Shown here one piece after another: positions 49,370 to 62,508 of a stretch of 64,000 bases of DNA. How positions within the stretch are numbered: the first letter of the stretch is position 1; the number at the start of each line of letters is the position of its first letter. The stretch is taken from assembly GCA_949358305.1 (NCBI GenBank), contig OX442314.1, positions 21,197,060-21,261,059 on the forward strand, given 5' to 3'. The notes beneath the pieces were generated by a model, which ran no database searches, was not told the DNA's origin, and worked only from the letters and a program-made list of their open reading frames with translations. The translations under genes and the position numbers were made by a program. This stretch comes from Strigamia acuminata. Lineage: Eukaryota > Arthropoda > Chilopoda > Geophilomorpha > Linotaeniidae.

Positions 49370-50422
49370 CAGGGTGAACAAAAAGTCTGGTTCCCTACTA
49401 AATATTTTTGAAAGTGCTGACAATGCATCTAATTCAATGATGGCAAAGTATTAAAGTTGGGTGGGGAAATCTTTTGGTGATCCGAAATTTGACCTTGGGA
49501 TGTTCCTTCAAGGTCATTTGAAAATTATCTCGGAAACCGTTAGAGATAGACAAAAATTTCCAATTGTAAACTTGTAGACCATCATTTGTTTAGTCTAAAA
49601 ATGACTAATTCTCAAATCTTTTGTTCTAAAACATTTTAAGAAAATCGCAATTTTCTAAAGTAGACACAACTCAAAGAAAAAATGCCCCAAATTAAAAAAA
49701 GGGTCAAAAACGTGCTGATTAGACGTAAAATGACCCAAAAAATCAATTCCCCTAGTTGGAATTTGCATATCTGGCACCGTTGCAGAGATATGGGCAAAAA
49801 ACTGAATTTTTGAAAAGAAATTTTAAGAAATTTTAAGAAAATTGCAATTTTCTAAAGTAGACACAAGTTTTTCATTAAAGTGTACAGCACACACGACACA
49901 AAAAAGGGATTGGGATTGGGATTGGATATGGGAATATGGAAAATTGCAATTTTCTTAAAATTTCTTAAAATTTCTTTTTAAAAATTCAGTTTTTTGCCCA
50001 TATCTCTGCAACGGTGCCAGATATGCAAATTCCAACTAGGGGAATTGATTTTTTGGGTCATTTTACGTCTAATCAGCACGTTTTTGACCCTTTTTTTAAT
50101 TTGGGGCATTTTTTTCTTTGAGTTGTGTCTACTTTAGAAAATTGCGATTTTCTTAAAATTTTTTAGTACAAAAGATTTGAGAATTAGTCATTTTTAGACT
50201 AAACAAATGATGGTCTACAAGTTTACAATTGGAAATTTTTGTCTATCTCTAACGGTTTCCGAGATAATTTTCAAATGACCTTGAAGGAACATCCCAAGGT
50301 CAAATTTCGGATCACCAAAAGATTTCCCCACCCAACTTTAATACTTTGCCATCATTGAATTAGATGCATTGTCAGCACTTTCAAAAATATTTAGTAGGGA
50401 ACTAGACTTTTTGTTCACCCTG
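49370..50422. mobile_element. 1053-bp palindromic Tc1/mariner-type foldback element
   Basis: Starts CAGGGTGAACAAAAAGTCTG and ends with the inverse TTTTTGTTCACCCTG, with TA on each side (49368-49369, 50423-50424). Arms of about 490 bp are almost identical inverse copies around a loop near 49860-49933. No coding capacity. The termini resemble the 13321-13950 element only in CAGGGTG. Confidence 0.9.
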
Positions 50423-50519
50423 TATATCCTTCGACCGAAGATGCACAAGTTCCGTTCGAACAGTCACGCTTGTGCCAAATTTTAAACCGATTCGAACACC
50501 TGTTCTCTTACGCCGTTGG

Positions 50520-50565
50520 CTTCACTGCAGCACACCCGTTAAGAAACGGTTGTGCTGCAGTGAAG
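50520..50565. repeat. stable GC-rich hairpin
   Basis: CTTCACTGCAGCACA (50520-50534) pairs with TGTGCTGCAGTGAAG (50551-50565), and CCGTT/AACGG extends the stem. It lies exactly where USP47 homology stops. Confidence 0.8.
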
Positions 50566-50885
50566 CACCGGGTAAATGCGCATGCGCACTAGCAGTCCCC
50601 CAGCGCGCATTTTTCAAATTGTTTTTTCAATTAGCAAATTAAATCTTCTCAAATATTGATTTTTATGATAGTTATACAATTATTCGCTTTCAAAATACAT
50701 CTTGATCATGTCCAAAATTAATTATAAGGTATTTTAGTCACCTATTCGGCCGCGACAGTCGACGTTATCCGGACGCAACAGTTTGAGCAATAATTATTTT
50801 TTTTAGTATTTATTTTCTTTTATACATTATAACACAAACTGAAATATAAAAACAGAAAAAAAAATAAAATAAAATTGGAAAAATC

Positions 50886-51303
50886 TTGAAAACTAATGTA
50901 AATTATCAAAAACTATTGACAGCTGACTCCGAAAATAAACAATGGCAGATCATCAGTCGTACCGTCGTACTTAGAAATCAGGCTACTAATCAAGTAAGAC
51001 TGAAATTGAAGGGTTTGATTAATTGGGTCTTGTTAATTTTGACGCCTTTATTAGACATCGATAAAGAAACAACGAAGTCAGCAAATAGCCGAGGAGAAGA
51101 AACAGCTTTTGAAACGTGAACAAGAAATTGCGGTTCAGTTGAGACTTTTGCAGAAACGGAATAACTTGCCAACGAAAGTTATTTCTTCCGCTACTGCAGT
51201 GCCAATCACGAATGAAACGGACAACGATGTTACTGTGCAAAATAACGCTTCTACTCCACACAATCGAAGCCCAATAACATTTCTAAACGGATCGGGATCG
51301 TAG
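50886..51303 (+). other. possible exons of unknown gene upstream of the duplicated 3' end
   Basis: A frame ending ..VVLRNQATNQ (donor after 50994) can splice in phase to an acceptor AG at about 51066-51067. The second exon would read KQRSQQIAEEKKQLLKREQ, then a Gln/Leu coiled-coil and a polar tail ending TFLNGSGS and stop. The stop lies at the junction with the copied gene end (about 51287). This may be the end of an unrelated gene cut by the duplication, or an upstream exon type of the 41502 gene. No family recognised. Confidence 0.3.
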
Positions 51304-52103
51304 AAAAGCCGAAACGATGAAGGCCGAAGCGGAGGTGCAAGAACACGAAAAAGAGCAGGAAAAAATGGAGGAAAACGAAATGGAACAAGAACTTGCTCCA
51401 GAAACGGAGGAAGAGCTACCGAGACTTCTGGAGACTGGAAAAGGGTTCTAAAGAAGAAACTGATTTGGCGTCAAGACATCAAAGGACTAATTTCGAAACG
51501 AGAGTTAATAGATTTATAGGAAATGTTGAGTCGACAAATGTTGCTTCATCACCACTGCTTTCAGGCGGAACTTCAAAAGAAGATAAAATAAGGTGACTGA
51601 ACCCCCATGTGTGCGGCGTCATCTTCATTTAAATATGGCGCTCTAAATGCAACCTAATTTAATTTAATTACGTTATCAGATGGATCCTAATGCTCGCATT
51701 TGGTCTTCTTGTGTTTGCATTAAGATAATCCGATCAACCGAACTCGCCATTTGTAACCAATTCCTCGGCCAATTAGAGAAGGTTTGCAGTTATTTTTATA
51801 TTTATATATATAAATTTCTTTTAAATAGTAATTTAAAAAAATAAATCTATATTGTTTACATATATAACTGTATAATTTATTAAAATAAAACGAAAACAAA
51901 ACAGTGGTATTGTTTATTCTTTTAAGAATAAGGAAAAAATTTGGACGTATTTATAGAAAAAAAAAGGAATATACATAATTTTTCAAAGAACAACCCATGT
52001 GATTTTTTTTCTTTCTATTCAACACTAAAATGAAGAGAAAAAAAAATAATCCGCAAAAAATATATTAACAATATTTGTAATTATTATGAATTCATTTTTA
52101 AAG
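51287..52103 (+). pseudogene. truncated copy of the 3' end of the tail-anchored protein gene
   Basis: Matches about 45560-46405: last third of exon 2, the last intron, the membrane-anchor exon and 3' flank. A deletion of about 20 bp near 51430 shifts the frame, so the first part runs into a stop (GGGTTCTAA). The anchor exon lost six bases but stays in frame (WILMLAFGLLVFALR). High similarity through non-coding parts shows a recent genomic duplication. Confidence 0.85.
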
Positions 52104-52330
52104 TGTTTTGATTTATTAACAAAAAAATAATAATAATAATAATTATAATATATTACGCTAAACAAAAATTTAAAGTGTTTAACGCCATCGTGTATTGTTT
52201 CTGATAAGTAGCCGCTGTAACTGCTGATAGGCACTGGCAAGTTTTAACCGCAGCAGAAAAATGCAGCAAAATTTAAAAAAAAAAATGGCCCAAAACACTC
52301 CTGTTAGGCCCCCCCAAAAACAATCCAAAT

Positions 52331-55300
52331 TCAATCGACATCCGGTTCTGTTGATGACACCGCAGTCGTCGTTGGAACAGCATCGGTGTAAATTTTCAGC
52401 GCACGTTCTTTACGAGGCGAGTAACTATTACTGCAAATGTTATGGAACCTTAATTTAAAAAATAAAAATCAATCAATATAAATTAATTAATTAATTTCTA
52501 TCAATATCCATTACTTTGCTTGTTCTTTATTCGTTATTTCTCTTCTTTCGTCTTCGCTTAATTGTTTCAATTGCTCTCGGTTATCCCTACAAGTAATTGA
52601 CAAATTAATACAAAAAAAGCGATTAAACTAAACCAATTTACTTGTAATAAATTACGTGGCCGTCGTCACATATGTATAAAGGCGTAGAGTTGAGTGAGGA
52701 GACTTGCGGATTCCAATCCAGATCTTTATGAATTGTAAGAAGAGATGTGTCGCATGGAAAACTGCCTTGTCCCTGTAAATCATTTGTTTTATTAACATTT
52801 AAGAGATTAAAACTTGTCAAAAATTAATTTTTCACCTTCGCGAAATCAATAAACTCCGTCGGAATAGAAGAGAGTTGAGAAATCTGATTCGAGATTAATT
52901 AATTACTTTTTAATAACACATTCAAAATGACACATCAAACCTTTCCCTTCATTTCATCCACGGACGAAGTGTCCAATATGATTTCCTCAAACGGATCGAC
53001 TTGAAACGTCGACGGTCTCCACCTACGCAAAAATACTGCCATTTGAGTGGGCTGCGTTAGCGGGTCCGGTCCTTTAATCAAATAATTTACAAATGTAAAT
53101 CCTTAATTCAATTGCCTTAACCTTAATTCATGTATAAATACCTGGCAACACTTCAACAAATGCCTCCCAATTGGCAAACATTGGGATATCCTCGTCAAAC
53201 TTCCGGTAATCGAGCAAAATAGGACCGGGTGTACGCCATGTTTTTTTCCTAAGTCTGAAGTGATTTAATGGGAAAGTAAGTCCACACTTGGCCGAAATCT
53301 CTGATAACAGTTCTTTTTTAGCATCTAAAACCGTCATTCCTTGACTAATGATCCAATCAAGTAAGAATTTTGCTGGCTAGATATTCCAAACAAACAGAAA
53401 TCATTTTATAACGTTTTAAAAAAATAAATAAAATAATTTTTTTTTTTACTTCTGCATTGTTTAGTTGTAGTTGGTATATTTTTACGTTATATTCACCTTT
53501 CCGTAACACTCGGCCTAACCGAACAAACACCTAAATTAAAAAATCGAACATTAAATTCTCAAATGACAAAAATTCGTTTAATTTATTTTTACCTTGGTGT
53601 TGTCACCGAAAGCTGCCAAATTCTCGTTGAGTCGCGAGCATTCGAATTCACGATTGTAAGCGTACAAGCGATAAATTTTAAAATAATTTGTAGCGACACA
53701 AACGTACGGTTCTAGGTATTTCTTGAAGGCGCCAAGGGTGATTCTTTTATCAACCAAAACCCTCAACACTTGACAAACAAATAAAATAAAATAAAATAAA
53801 CACCAGCAACGAAATAAACCTCTTATTAATAAATATTACTTCGATCGTCAGGATCGTAATAAGGATAAGCGCGAAAATAGAATTTCTCGTGGCTTTCTTC
53901 GCCCCCACAATTCTCATCCCAATATTCTTGATTCTCCTAGTAGAATAAAAAAAAAAACATTAACAACCATTTTTCTACATTTTAAGCATTAAAAAACCCA
54001 CTGGTTCGTCCGGTTTCACTTCAATCGTTTCCTAATTTAAAAAAAAGGAAAAAAGAAATCAAAAAAAAAAAAAATCAATAAGCTTAAATTCCCCGAAAAT
54101 CCAACTAAAATATCTCACTTTGAAGGAGGAAGAACTGTACTTAAACCGACAATCACTGAAATTACTGGTTTCCCTTACATCACTACAGCTTTCGTTCCAC
54201 TTCATCACAACATCGCGAGATTGTGACGAGCTCCATTCGACAATCGTCCGATCGCTGTCGGTCAAACTAGAATCCTCCGATTGATCGCTTACGCCTTCGC
54301 TCGTACCGTTTCCGTGCGCCCCGCCTCCATTATCGCATTCACTGTCTCCAATTCCCTCATCGTCCCCGTCAAAATTTTGAGGCGATCCGCTGTTGTTGTC
54401 CCCTGGCGGCGTATAAGCTTGCCCGTCTGCAGAACCATCAACAAAATTCCCTTCGTCATTGGCCGCTACTTCATCATTTGCGAGGGGTATTCCTAATTTT
54501 TCCAAAATTTCTAAATTAAAAATAAAAAATTAAAATTAATTTTATTAATCAACATTAAAATAATGTGTTGTGAAGTATAAAACCGTTAGAGACGGCCGGT
54601 AAAACCACAGACAGTGTGATTGTATGTTCGAATCGGTCTAAAATTTGGCACAAACGTGACTGTTCGAACGGAACTTGTGCATCTTCGGTCGAAGGATATT
54701 CGACAAATACCTAGAAAAACAAATACAAAACAATTTTACGTTACATTTAATCACTCAATCGATCAAACTCACTTTGGTACTTCTATAGAAACCTTCACTT
54801 TTCAAGGTTTTGTTCATATTCACTAACAATCTCATATCGTTCGAGTACTTCATTAATACCATGCGAACGGGTGCATCGCAAGAACAACCAAGAGCCTTTA
54901 AAAACATCAACAAATCAAAATCGAGCAGTTAAAATCAATTTTAATGGCTCACCTCTAAAACTTGGTTCTGAAACACCTCCACACTGTCCATCAAACACCC
55001 TCGGACAGTTATGGGTTCATCAATTTCCTCCTTGTCCAAATGTATGCGAAACACTTTTACAGTGGTGCCGCCAGGACTGTACACCTGGAAGGGTTTATCG
55101 GGTGGCCGTATTTCTAATAAAAGATCAAATTTGTAGTTGGACTTTGCTCCTCCGAGCAGTTCGCCCATCGAAACTTCATCACTGTCTTCGAATGAACATT
55201 CGAGCGAGTCGTGAAGTTCGTCGTATTTGACAAGACGACATCGCTCGAGCGATACAACTTCGTCCAAAGCCATGATCTTATGTGCAGTGGCAGTGGCTTC

Positions 55301-57842
55301 GGCTAACGTAGTTTCTTTATTCACACGTAATCTCATATCGACCAATCGATTTTGTATCGGATGTTGGCAAAATAATTTGATCTAATAAAAATTAAATTTA
55401 AACATTAAACAAAAATAAACTTTTCGTTCGTTCCGTCTTACTTTACACATATTGCGCTCGATTTCTCTCTGCTGTTGTTCAAGCTCTTCTTGTTCTTGCA
55501 TACAAGAAACCAATTTGGTAATGTGATCTGGAAAATCCTCGACACACATCGCCTCTAAAAGAATATAAATATAAATATAAACTAAATTAAATTCTAAACA
55601 AAGCATCACAAACCAGCATTTTTCTCCTTGTCAATCTGTCTATACATTAACATATACGCATTTGTAGAACAAGAATAAGTGCCCGAGTAATATCCGCGAC
55701 TGGGCCCACCACCGTATGTCTTCCGAATATCATCATGAGTAATCTTCATTCCAAAAGAAATTTAAAAAAATAAATAAATTTATGTTTAAAAAATGTAACA
55801 ACAAATGTTATACCTTCATTACGCTTTGATCATTAAAACAATACCACTGTCCATCTTTGAAAGACTTTATATACGCATAATAATGTCCACCATTTGCACT
55901 TCCAGAATGCACCATAATTGAAAACAATTCATATACATAAGGTCCTTTGGTAGAAGCAGAATGGCGCAAATTTTTTTCATTGGCAGAAACCTCTTGATTA
56001 TTCTGCGTACTTCCGCTGCTGCAACCCAAATCGATGCCCTCGTCGTCGTCTTGGACCGTGTCGGACATCGTCATAGTTACGCTCGATTCTGACGTGCCAG
56101 AATTCACCGGTGGACCCAGATCTTCGTCTAAAGCCGACCCACTATCGGTGGTGCTTGCGTCGTCATTCGCTTCAGTTTCGCAATCGTTCACTACGAAACT
56201 GTTTAAGTTGAGCACTTCAGGAAAAGTAACTCTAAAAAAAAAAACATAGAAACATAAAATAAATAACAAAACAAATCAAATAAAACTCACTTATCGTTTA
56301 ATTTAATTCTGTGCATTGTGTTGTAATCGAAATCAAATCTTTTTAATTGTAACGTCAACAAATACGGAAAAGTAATAAATTTCAATCCCTGAAAAACATA
56401 AAATAAAATTACACAAAACTACTTCCATCAACAAGACAACGGGAGTTAATACTTTATGAGCGTTGCATTTTTTATTGCATTTTTCACATAAATATTGATT
56501 AGTATCCTCCAGAACCTCCGGCTGTACAAAAGCTCGCAGTGCTTCTTCAACACTATTATAGGTCTCAGTTTGACCAAATGGTCGTACAGGTAAAGGTATG
56601 TCAAGATATGTATCTTCACGAGCACTTTCATACCCACACTGTAATGAAAAATACAATTTTCCTTTAAAAAATAAGACAAATATTAATAAATAAAAATGAC
56701 ATACTTCTAAACACTTGACATAATCCTTTAATTTTCCCTGATAAAGGTGATTGATCAAATGTGCTTGCCCCGTGTTATGAAACTTGTGTTCCAGAGCATC
56801 AAACATGACGCGACACAACTCTTGAACGTCATGTTGTTGCCAAGCTTCGCTACTATCCCAACCAAAACTACGTGTCAGTTCTGTCGTTTCTATTGCGTGC
56901 CGTTTACTGATCTAAAAACAAATTAAATTTATTTAGTTTTTTTTTTAAATTTAATTTACTTAACCAATTTACTTGTAACTGTAGAAATAATTTTTGAAGT
57001 TGAAAAGGAATACTCTTTTCCTCCTCTTCCTTTTTCCCATCGAATTCCCACCTGTACAGCGCATTACGAAACTCGGGTGTCATAAAGAGTGTTTGAAGTA
57101 AACTGTTAAGATAACAGGTCATGGCTTGATTGACAAGACCGACGTAACCTATGTCATGTTTAATTAACGAGTTTGTATTAAAACTGCATTTATTGCAGTA
57201 ATAATCAGTTTCAGAGTACGCAGATGCGGACGGCTCGGATTTTAACGCTTCGCCGTCACCTGCGCCGGCTGCAGCACCAACATGCAACTCATTTAAATTC
57301 GGATTTGTATCTTCCACAGGCATCTAAAAACAAAAAAATTTTAAAATAATTTTATTTCATTTTTATCCACTTTTTAAATTACTTGGGTTCTGTGATACTG
57401 CACTTCGTCTTTACAAATTAATATTAAATTATTTCTATTATGGGCTTCGTGATCAAACCCCATTTCAGCTAAAGTTTCAGTTGTTTTCGCGCTTACATCA
57501 ACCTAATTAAACAAATTAACCATTAATTCATCAGCCTCAACAGATGTTTTATGGCAAACAATTTACTGATTCATTATGAATTTGTAAAACCAAATCAAAT
57601 GAGTCGACTTTGTACGAGAAAGATTCAGCAACGAGGGACATCAACTGTTGAGCCGTGCTCGAAATCGGCATTACCAACGTCACTTTAGTCGTCTGCGACA
57701 TCTGAAACACGGTGATCTTTAAAAAAAATTGAATATAAAAATAAAAACTCACTTTTTTCCTCCCATCACAACTCACATTAGCTCCTAAAGCAGTCATGTC
57801 CCGGATGATGCAATTTGCTTTTGGTTCATCTTTCGCGCACAT
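52331..57842 (-). CDS. USP47: ubiquitin carboxyl-terminal hydrolase 47 (24 exons)
   Basis: Complete deubiquitinase, 1339 aa. Exons: 57842-57753, 57701-57567, 57502-57383, 57323-56973, 56911-56705, 56638-56453, 56388-56291, 56231-55814, 55743-55614, 55554-55442, 55381-54953, 54895-54773, 54710-54584, 54510-54119, 54031-54002, 53936-53840, 53768-53593, 53530-53450, 53376-53142, 53071-52941, 52883-52836, 52772-52642, 52586-52515, 52430-52331. The Cys box [19 protein letters not shown] puts the nucleophile near residue 185; the His box [15 protein letters not shown] gives His near 512. Paired Cys motifs ([13 protein letters not shown]) form the finger. Ubiquitin-like C-terminal modules follow, with [16 protein letters not shown] and [11 protein letters not shown], and the end [12 protein letters not shown] matches the family C-terminus. 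An acidic insert lies between the boxes. Vertebrate USP47 acts in base excision repair and Wnt/Hippo-type control; the role here is inferred. It is the source of two dead copies at 46.5-50.5 kb. Confidence 0.95.
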
Positions 57843-59177
57843 GGTTCCCTAGATGCAAAAAAAATACGACTGTAAGAAAAATCTCTTAAATCCCACCACA
57901 GGTCGCAACTAGGAATGATTAACCTGCCGACAATTTCTATAAATACAACTAATTCGTTATATAAGCAGGTCGTGTTCGGCTAAAAATAAACTGGTGTAAG
58001 GACCTGGTTTGGGTGTGATTATCAAGTCAGGAATCTTTGACTAAAGTGTTTAGATGTTGGAATCAATTAAAAATTAAGTGTTAGTTACGTGTTAAATAGC
58101 TGCCTAGGTGTCTCCGACATTTTTAATATAGAAATTTTCATGTTTTATTTATTTTTTTAAATGTTTTTTCAGGTTTAATAGACAAAATTATTGGTTTCTT
58201 TTTTTTGTTGCTTTTTTTTTGTGTTCAATGACTTCCGAGTTTAAAAATACATCGTGGAAAACAAGCTCTTTCTTCTATTCCCTGAATGTTTCCCCAAAAA
58301 ATACTTCATTTTCTATATTTATTACACGTATCTAATCGCATTCCTACACCCACATGCCGAAAGTTTTAAAGGACTAAACTGTAGAAAATTCAACTTCAGA
58401 TTAAAAATTCGTTTTCGCGTTATGGAAAGCACGTGAAACGATGTTGGTCAATAATTGCCTTGAATTCAATATTTATGTTCTCACCTTGTTACATCGTATC
58501 TGATTCTAAATCTGAATTATTAAAATTTTGTTGACGGTATTTCTTTTTTTTGTTTTAAGGAAATAAACCATTTACCTCTATTGGTACCACTTGGGTGTTA
58601 TCCCCTGGTACCATTTTAAAGATGTGATGTAAAGTGGAGATCAAAATTTGGATAGTTTAAACTTATATGTCAATTTCTTTCCTCAAAATGTTTTGATGCC
58701 TGCAAAATGGAAGATGGCGGAATGAAGCAAGGCAAGGATAATTTACGTCATTTACTGTTATTGGATGATATTAATTGGCGCTTAAAGAACGTTATGGCAT
58801 TGATAAATTCATAAAAACTATTTTTGAATTTTATTTGAATTATTCATTAGTTTTAGAAAAAAAAATTAAGTTCGTGAGTGTTTTTGTAAATACAGTCCGG
58901 TTTTGAGTCATTCTACGTTTCGGTTTCAATAACGGGCAGAAATATTTTCCTTGGGATTTTTAAAATAATCTGTCAGAATAATATTTTACATAATTTTTAT
59001 TTTAAATAAAATTAATAAATATTTTATTGTTAATTTCATAATAGTTCAAAACAATATATATTAAATTTAAATACAGCATTTATAGCATCTGCGGAATTAC
59101 AGTAAACTTCATTTCCTTCCGCTTTCCTTAACTTCCGGTTAGTAGCAAAACGTGGTGGTTGAAGCCGAATCGTTATC
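57843..59177. other. intergenic between USP47 and RpL10A
   Basis: Holds the divergent 5' regions of both genes. Just before the first RpL10A ATG lies CTTCCGCTTTCCTTAACTTCC (59117 on), a pyrimidine-rich start typical of ribosomal-protein genes. It is partly kept upstream of the second copy (CTTCACTTCCGGTTGGT). No other gene seen. Confidence 0.5.
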
Positions 59178-60571
59178 ATGAGGTAATAATAGTTTTCATC
59201 TTGTTCAATCCGCTATTATTGTTAACTTGATCATCTTTTATTGTTGCTGTTTAAATACATAAAATCTAACTACACGGTTACTAGCTTTTATTTTAAAATT
59301 CTAATGAACATTTTTTAAACATTTTAGCTCCAAAGTAAGCAGGGACACGTTGAACGAATGCGTCGATGCGTTGCTCAAGTATTCCAAAAAACACAAGAGG
59401 AAGTTTGTGGAAACCGCTGAGTTGCAAATCGTACTCAAAAACTACGATACACAAAAGGACAAACGTTTCTCCGGCACCGTAAAGTATGAAAAAAACCTAA
59501 CCACCTAAAAATTGATGAATTTTCTGTTCGAATGATCAAAGAAGAAAGATTGCCACACGAAAGTTATTTCTTTCATTTAAAACTCACAAATTCGATGAAA
59601 ATTCATCAATTTTTGGTGATATTAGGTAGCTAAGATTCCTTCGTCTTAGCGGACCCGCACCCAGGGTCTTAAAACTGAGGGTAGGTGTCATTTTTTAAAT
59701 GTCACCGACTTAGTTTAATGATTTCTACCTTCATACAAAGAGAGGTTTGTATTCGTAGTAATCACGTTACTTTTTTTGGTTGTTTTCGAATATATTATAC
59801 GTTGTTTTTTTTAATATTTTTAGGCTGAAGCATATTCCCCGTCCCAAGTTTAAAGTTTGTATGTTGGGGGATCAAGAACATTGTGACGAAGCAAAAGCTA
59901 ACGATGTTCCATTCATGGATTCAGAGGCCTTGAGAAAATTGAATAAAAATAAGAAGTTGGTGAAGAAATTAGGTAAAGTATTTAGTTATTCATTTATTTT
60001 TTAAAAAAAAAATAGTATTAAAAACCACATGATGTTATTTATGCATGTATTATCTGATATTATTGGCGAGAATCTAAAAACTGACAATTTTCTATTTTAT
60101 AAATTTTAAAAATTGTATAATTACTTGAAAATTAACAATTTATTTTTTTATTTTTTAATTAGCTAAGAAATACGATGCATTCTTGGCTTCTGAATCGCTG
60201 ATCAAGCAAATTCCACGTCTGTTGGGACCTGGGTTGAACAAGGCTGGTAAATTTCCCGGTCTTCTTTCGCATAACGAGAGCATGGTAGCCAAGATTGATG
60301 ACGTTAAGGCGACTATTAAGTTTCAGATGAAAAAGGTAAAACTCTAAATAATGAATGAATGAATGATTTGTAGAAATTAATATTTCTGTTTTTTAATTAG
60401 GTTTTGTGTTTGGCTGTTGCTGTGGGTCACGTCAAGATGACTCAAGAAGAACTTGTGCAAAATATTTCGTTGGCTATTAATTTTATGGTTTCTTTGTTGA
60501 AAAAGAATTGGCAAAATGTGCGTTCTTTGACCATTAAGAGCACCATGGGAGAGCCACAGAAATTGTACTAA
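59178..60571 (+). CDS. RpL10A: ribosomal protein L10A (uL1), copy 1 (5 exons)
   Basis: Large-subunit protein uL1 of the ribosomal L1 stalk, 217 aa, the usual length. Exons 59178-59182 (only ATGAG), 59328-59483, 59824-59972, 60163-60335 and 60401-60571. The protein starts [20 protein letters not shown] and includes [58 protein letters not shown], and ends [10 protein letters not shown]. The tiny first exon ending in AG at the start codon is shared with copy 2. AATAAA follows the stop at about 60590. Introns 2 and 3 contain blocks conserved in the second copy that look like guide-type RNAs. Confidence 0.96.
59496..59706 (+). ncRNA. candidate structured intronic RNA in RpL10A copy 1, intron 2
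   Basis: Four stems can be drawn in the host-gene sense. I: 59507-59524 pairs perfectly with 59597-59614 (18 bp), extended by CCTAA/TTAGG. II: GCTAAGA (59629-59635) with TCTTAGC (59644-59650). III: GACCC (59652-59656) with GGGTC (59664-59668). IV: GGTGTCATTT with AAATGTCACC (59684-59706, one mismatch). The second RpL10A copy keeps all stems while loops differ. A box C/D reading (GTGATAT near 59616 and CTGA at 59675-59678) is an alternative for the right half. Ribosomal-protein introns often host snoRNAs. No rRNA target was worked out. Confidence 0.45.
60029..60084 (+). ncRNA. candidate box C/D snoRNA in RpL10A copy 1, intron 3
   Basis: ATGATGT (C box) at 60029 and CTGA (D box) at 60081-60084 bound a 56-nt stretch. 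It is conserved in the same intron of copy 2 (61973-62026) although the rest of the intron has diverged. Guide region not assigned. Confidence 0.3.
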
Positions 60572-61165
60572 ACCTGGTCTTAATTATTGAATAAATATCA
60601 TTGACCTTAAAAAGAAAAGGCTGTTTTATTTACTACTACTGAGTTTATTGGGGCAAAAATTACTTTATTCTATATTCTACACAGAAAAAATTTAATATTT
60701 AGAGAGAAAATTTGAATATTTGTGGCAACATGCGGTGAGTAATTTTTTTTTTAATTTTACTTTTACCACATTTATAGTTTTATCGAATAGTTTTCTAAGA
60801 AAAATTGTTATTTTTAGAATTAACTTTTGGATTTACATGCCGCATTGTAAACATAGAATCAAGATGGCGGTCAGGAGGCGGAGCTAACTGACTAACTGTC
60901 AGCTTAGCTCCGCTCTTATTGTTACGCCAAATGTAAATTTAGCAGACAGAATTTTGAGAAAATAAAAATTAAGAATAGTAGTTTAGATAATTTTAAATAT
61001 TTCAAATAAAATTTATGTATACTTTATCGTTAATTTCATAATTGTTTAAAATAGTGTTTGCTGTATTTAAGATTTCTGGCATCTGCGATATGCTTTTATT
61101 CCTTCCCGATATCCTTCACTTCCGGTTGGTTGCAAAACGTGCAGGCTTAAAACCTAGCAGTCACC
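60572..61165. other. spacer between the RpL10A copies
   Basis: Contains the copy 1 poly(A) region and the copy 2 promoter. The segment 60990-61165 is recognisably similar to 59000-59177, so the duplication included upstream sequence. Confidence 0.6.

Positions 61166-62508
<1,343 letters not shown>

Larger units (their letters stand above)
47800..50500 (+). pseudogene. USP47 partial genomic copy, broken and interrupted by insertions
   Basis: Inverse-oriented copy of USP47 from the catalytic-His part of exon 8 to exon 13, introns included. Exon 8 part about 47800-47885, exon 9 about 47955-48070, exon 10 48133-48248, exon 11 48325-48730, exon 12 48748-48867, exon 13 start 48933-48950 and rest 50424-50500. 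Breaks: a base lost in exon 8, deletion of the [10 protein letters not shown] region in exon 9, a stop in exon 10 (GCGATGTAG), a 9-bp repeat with a stop in exon 11 (TGTGAACTGTGA), and a 1.47-kb insertion inside exon 13. It cannot encode a protease. Confidence 0.9.
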
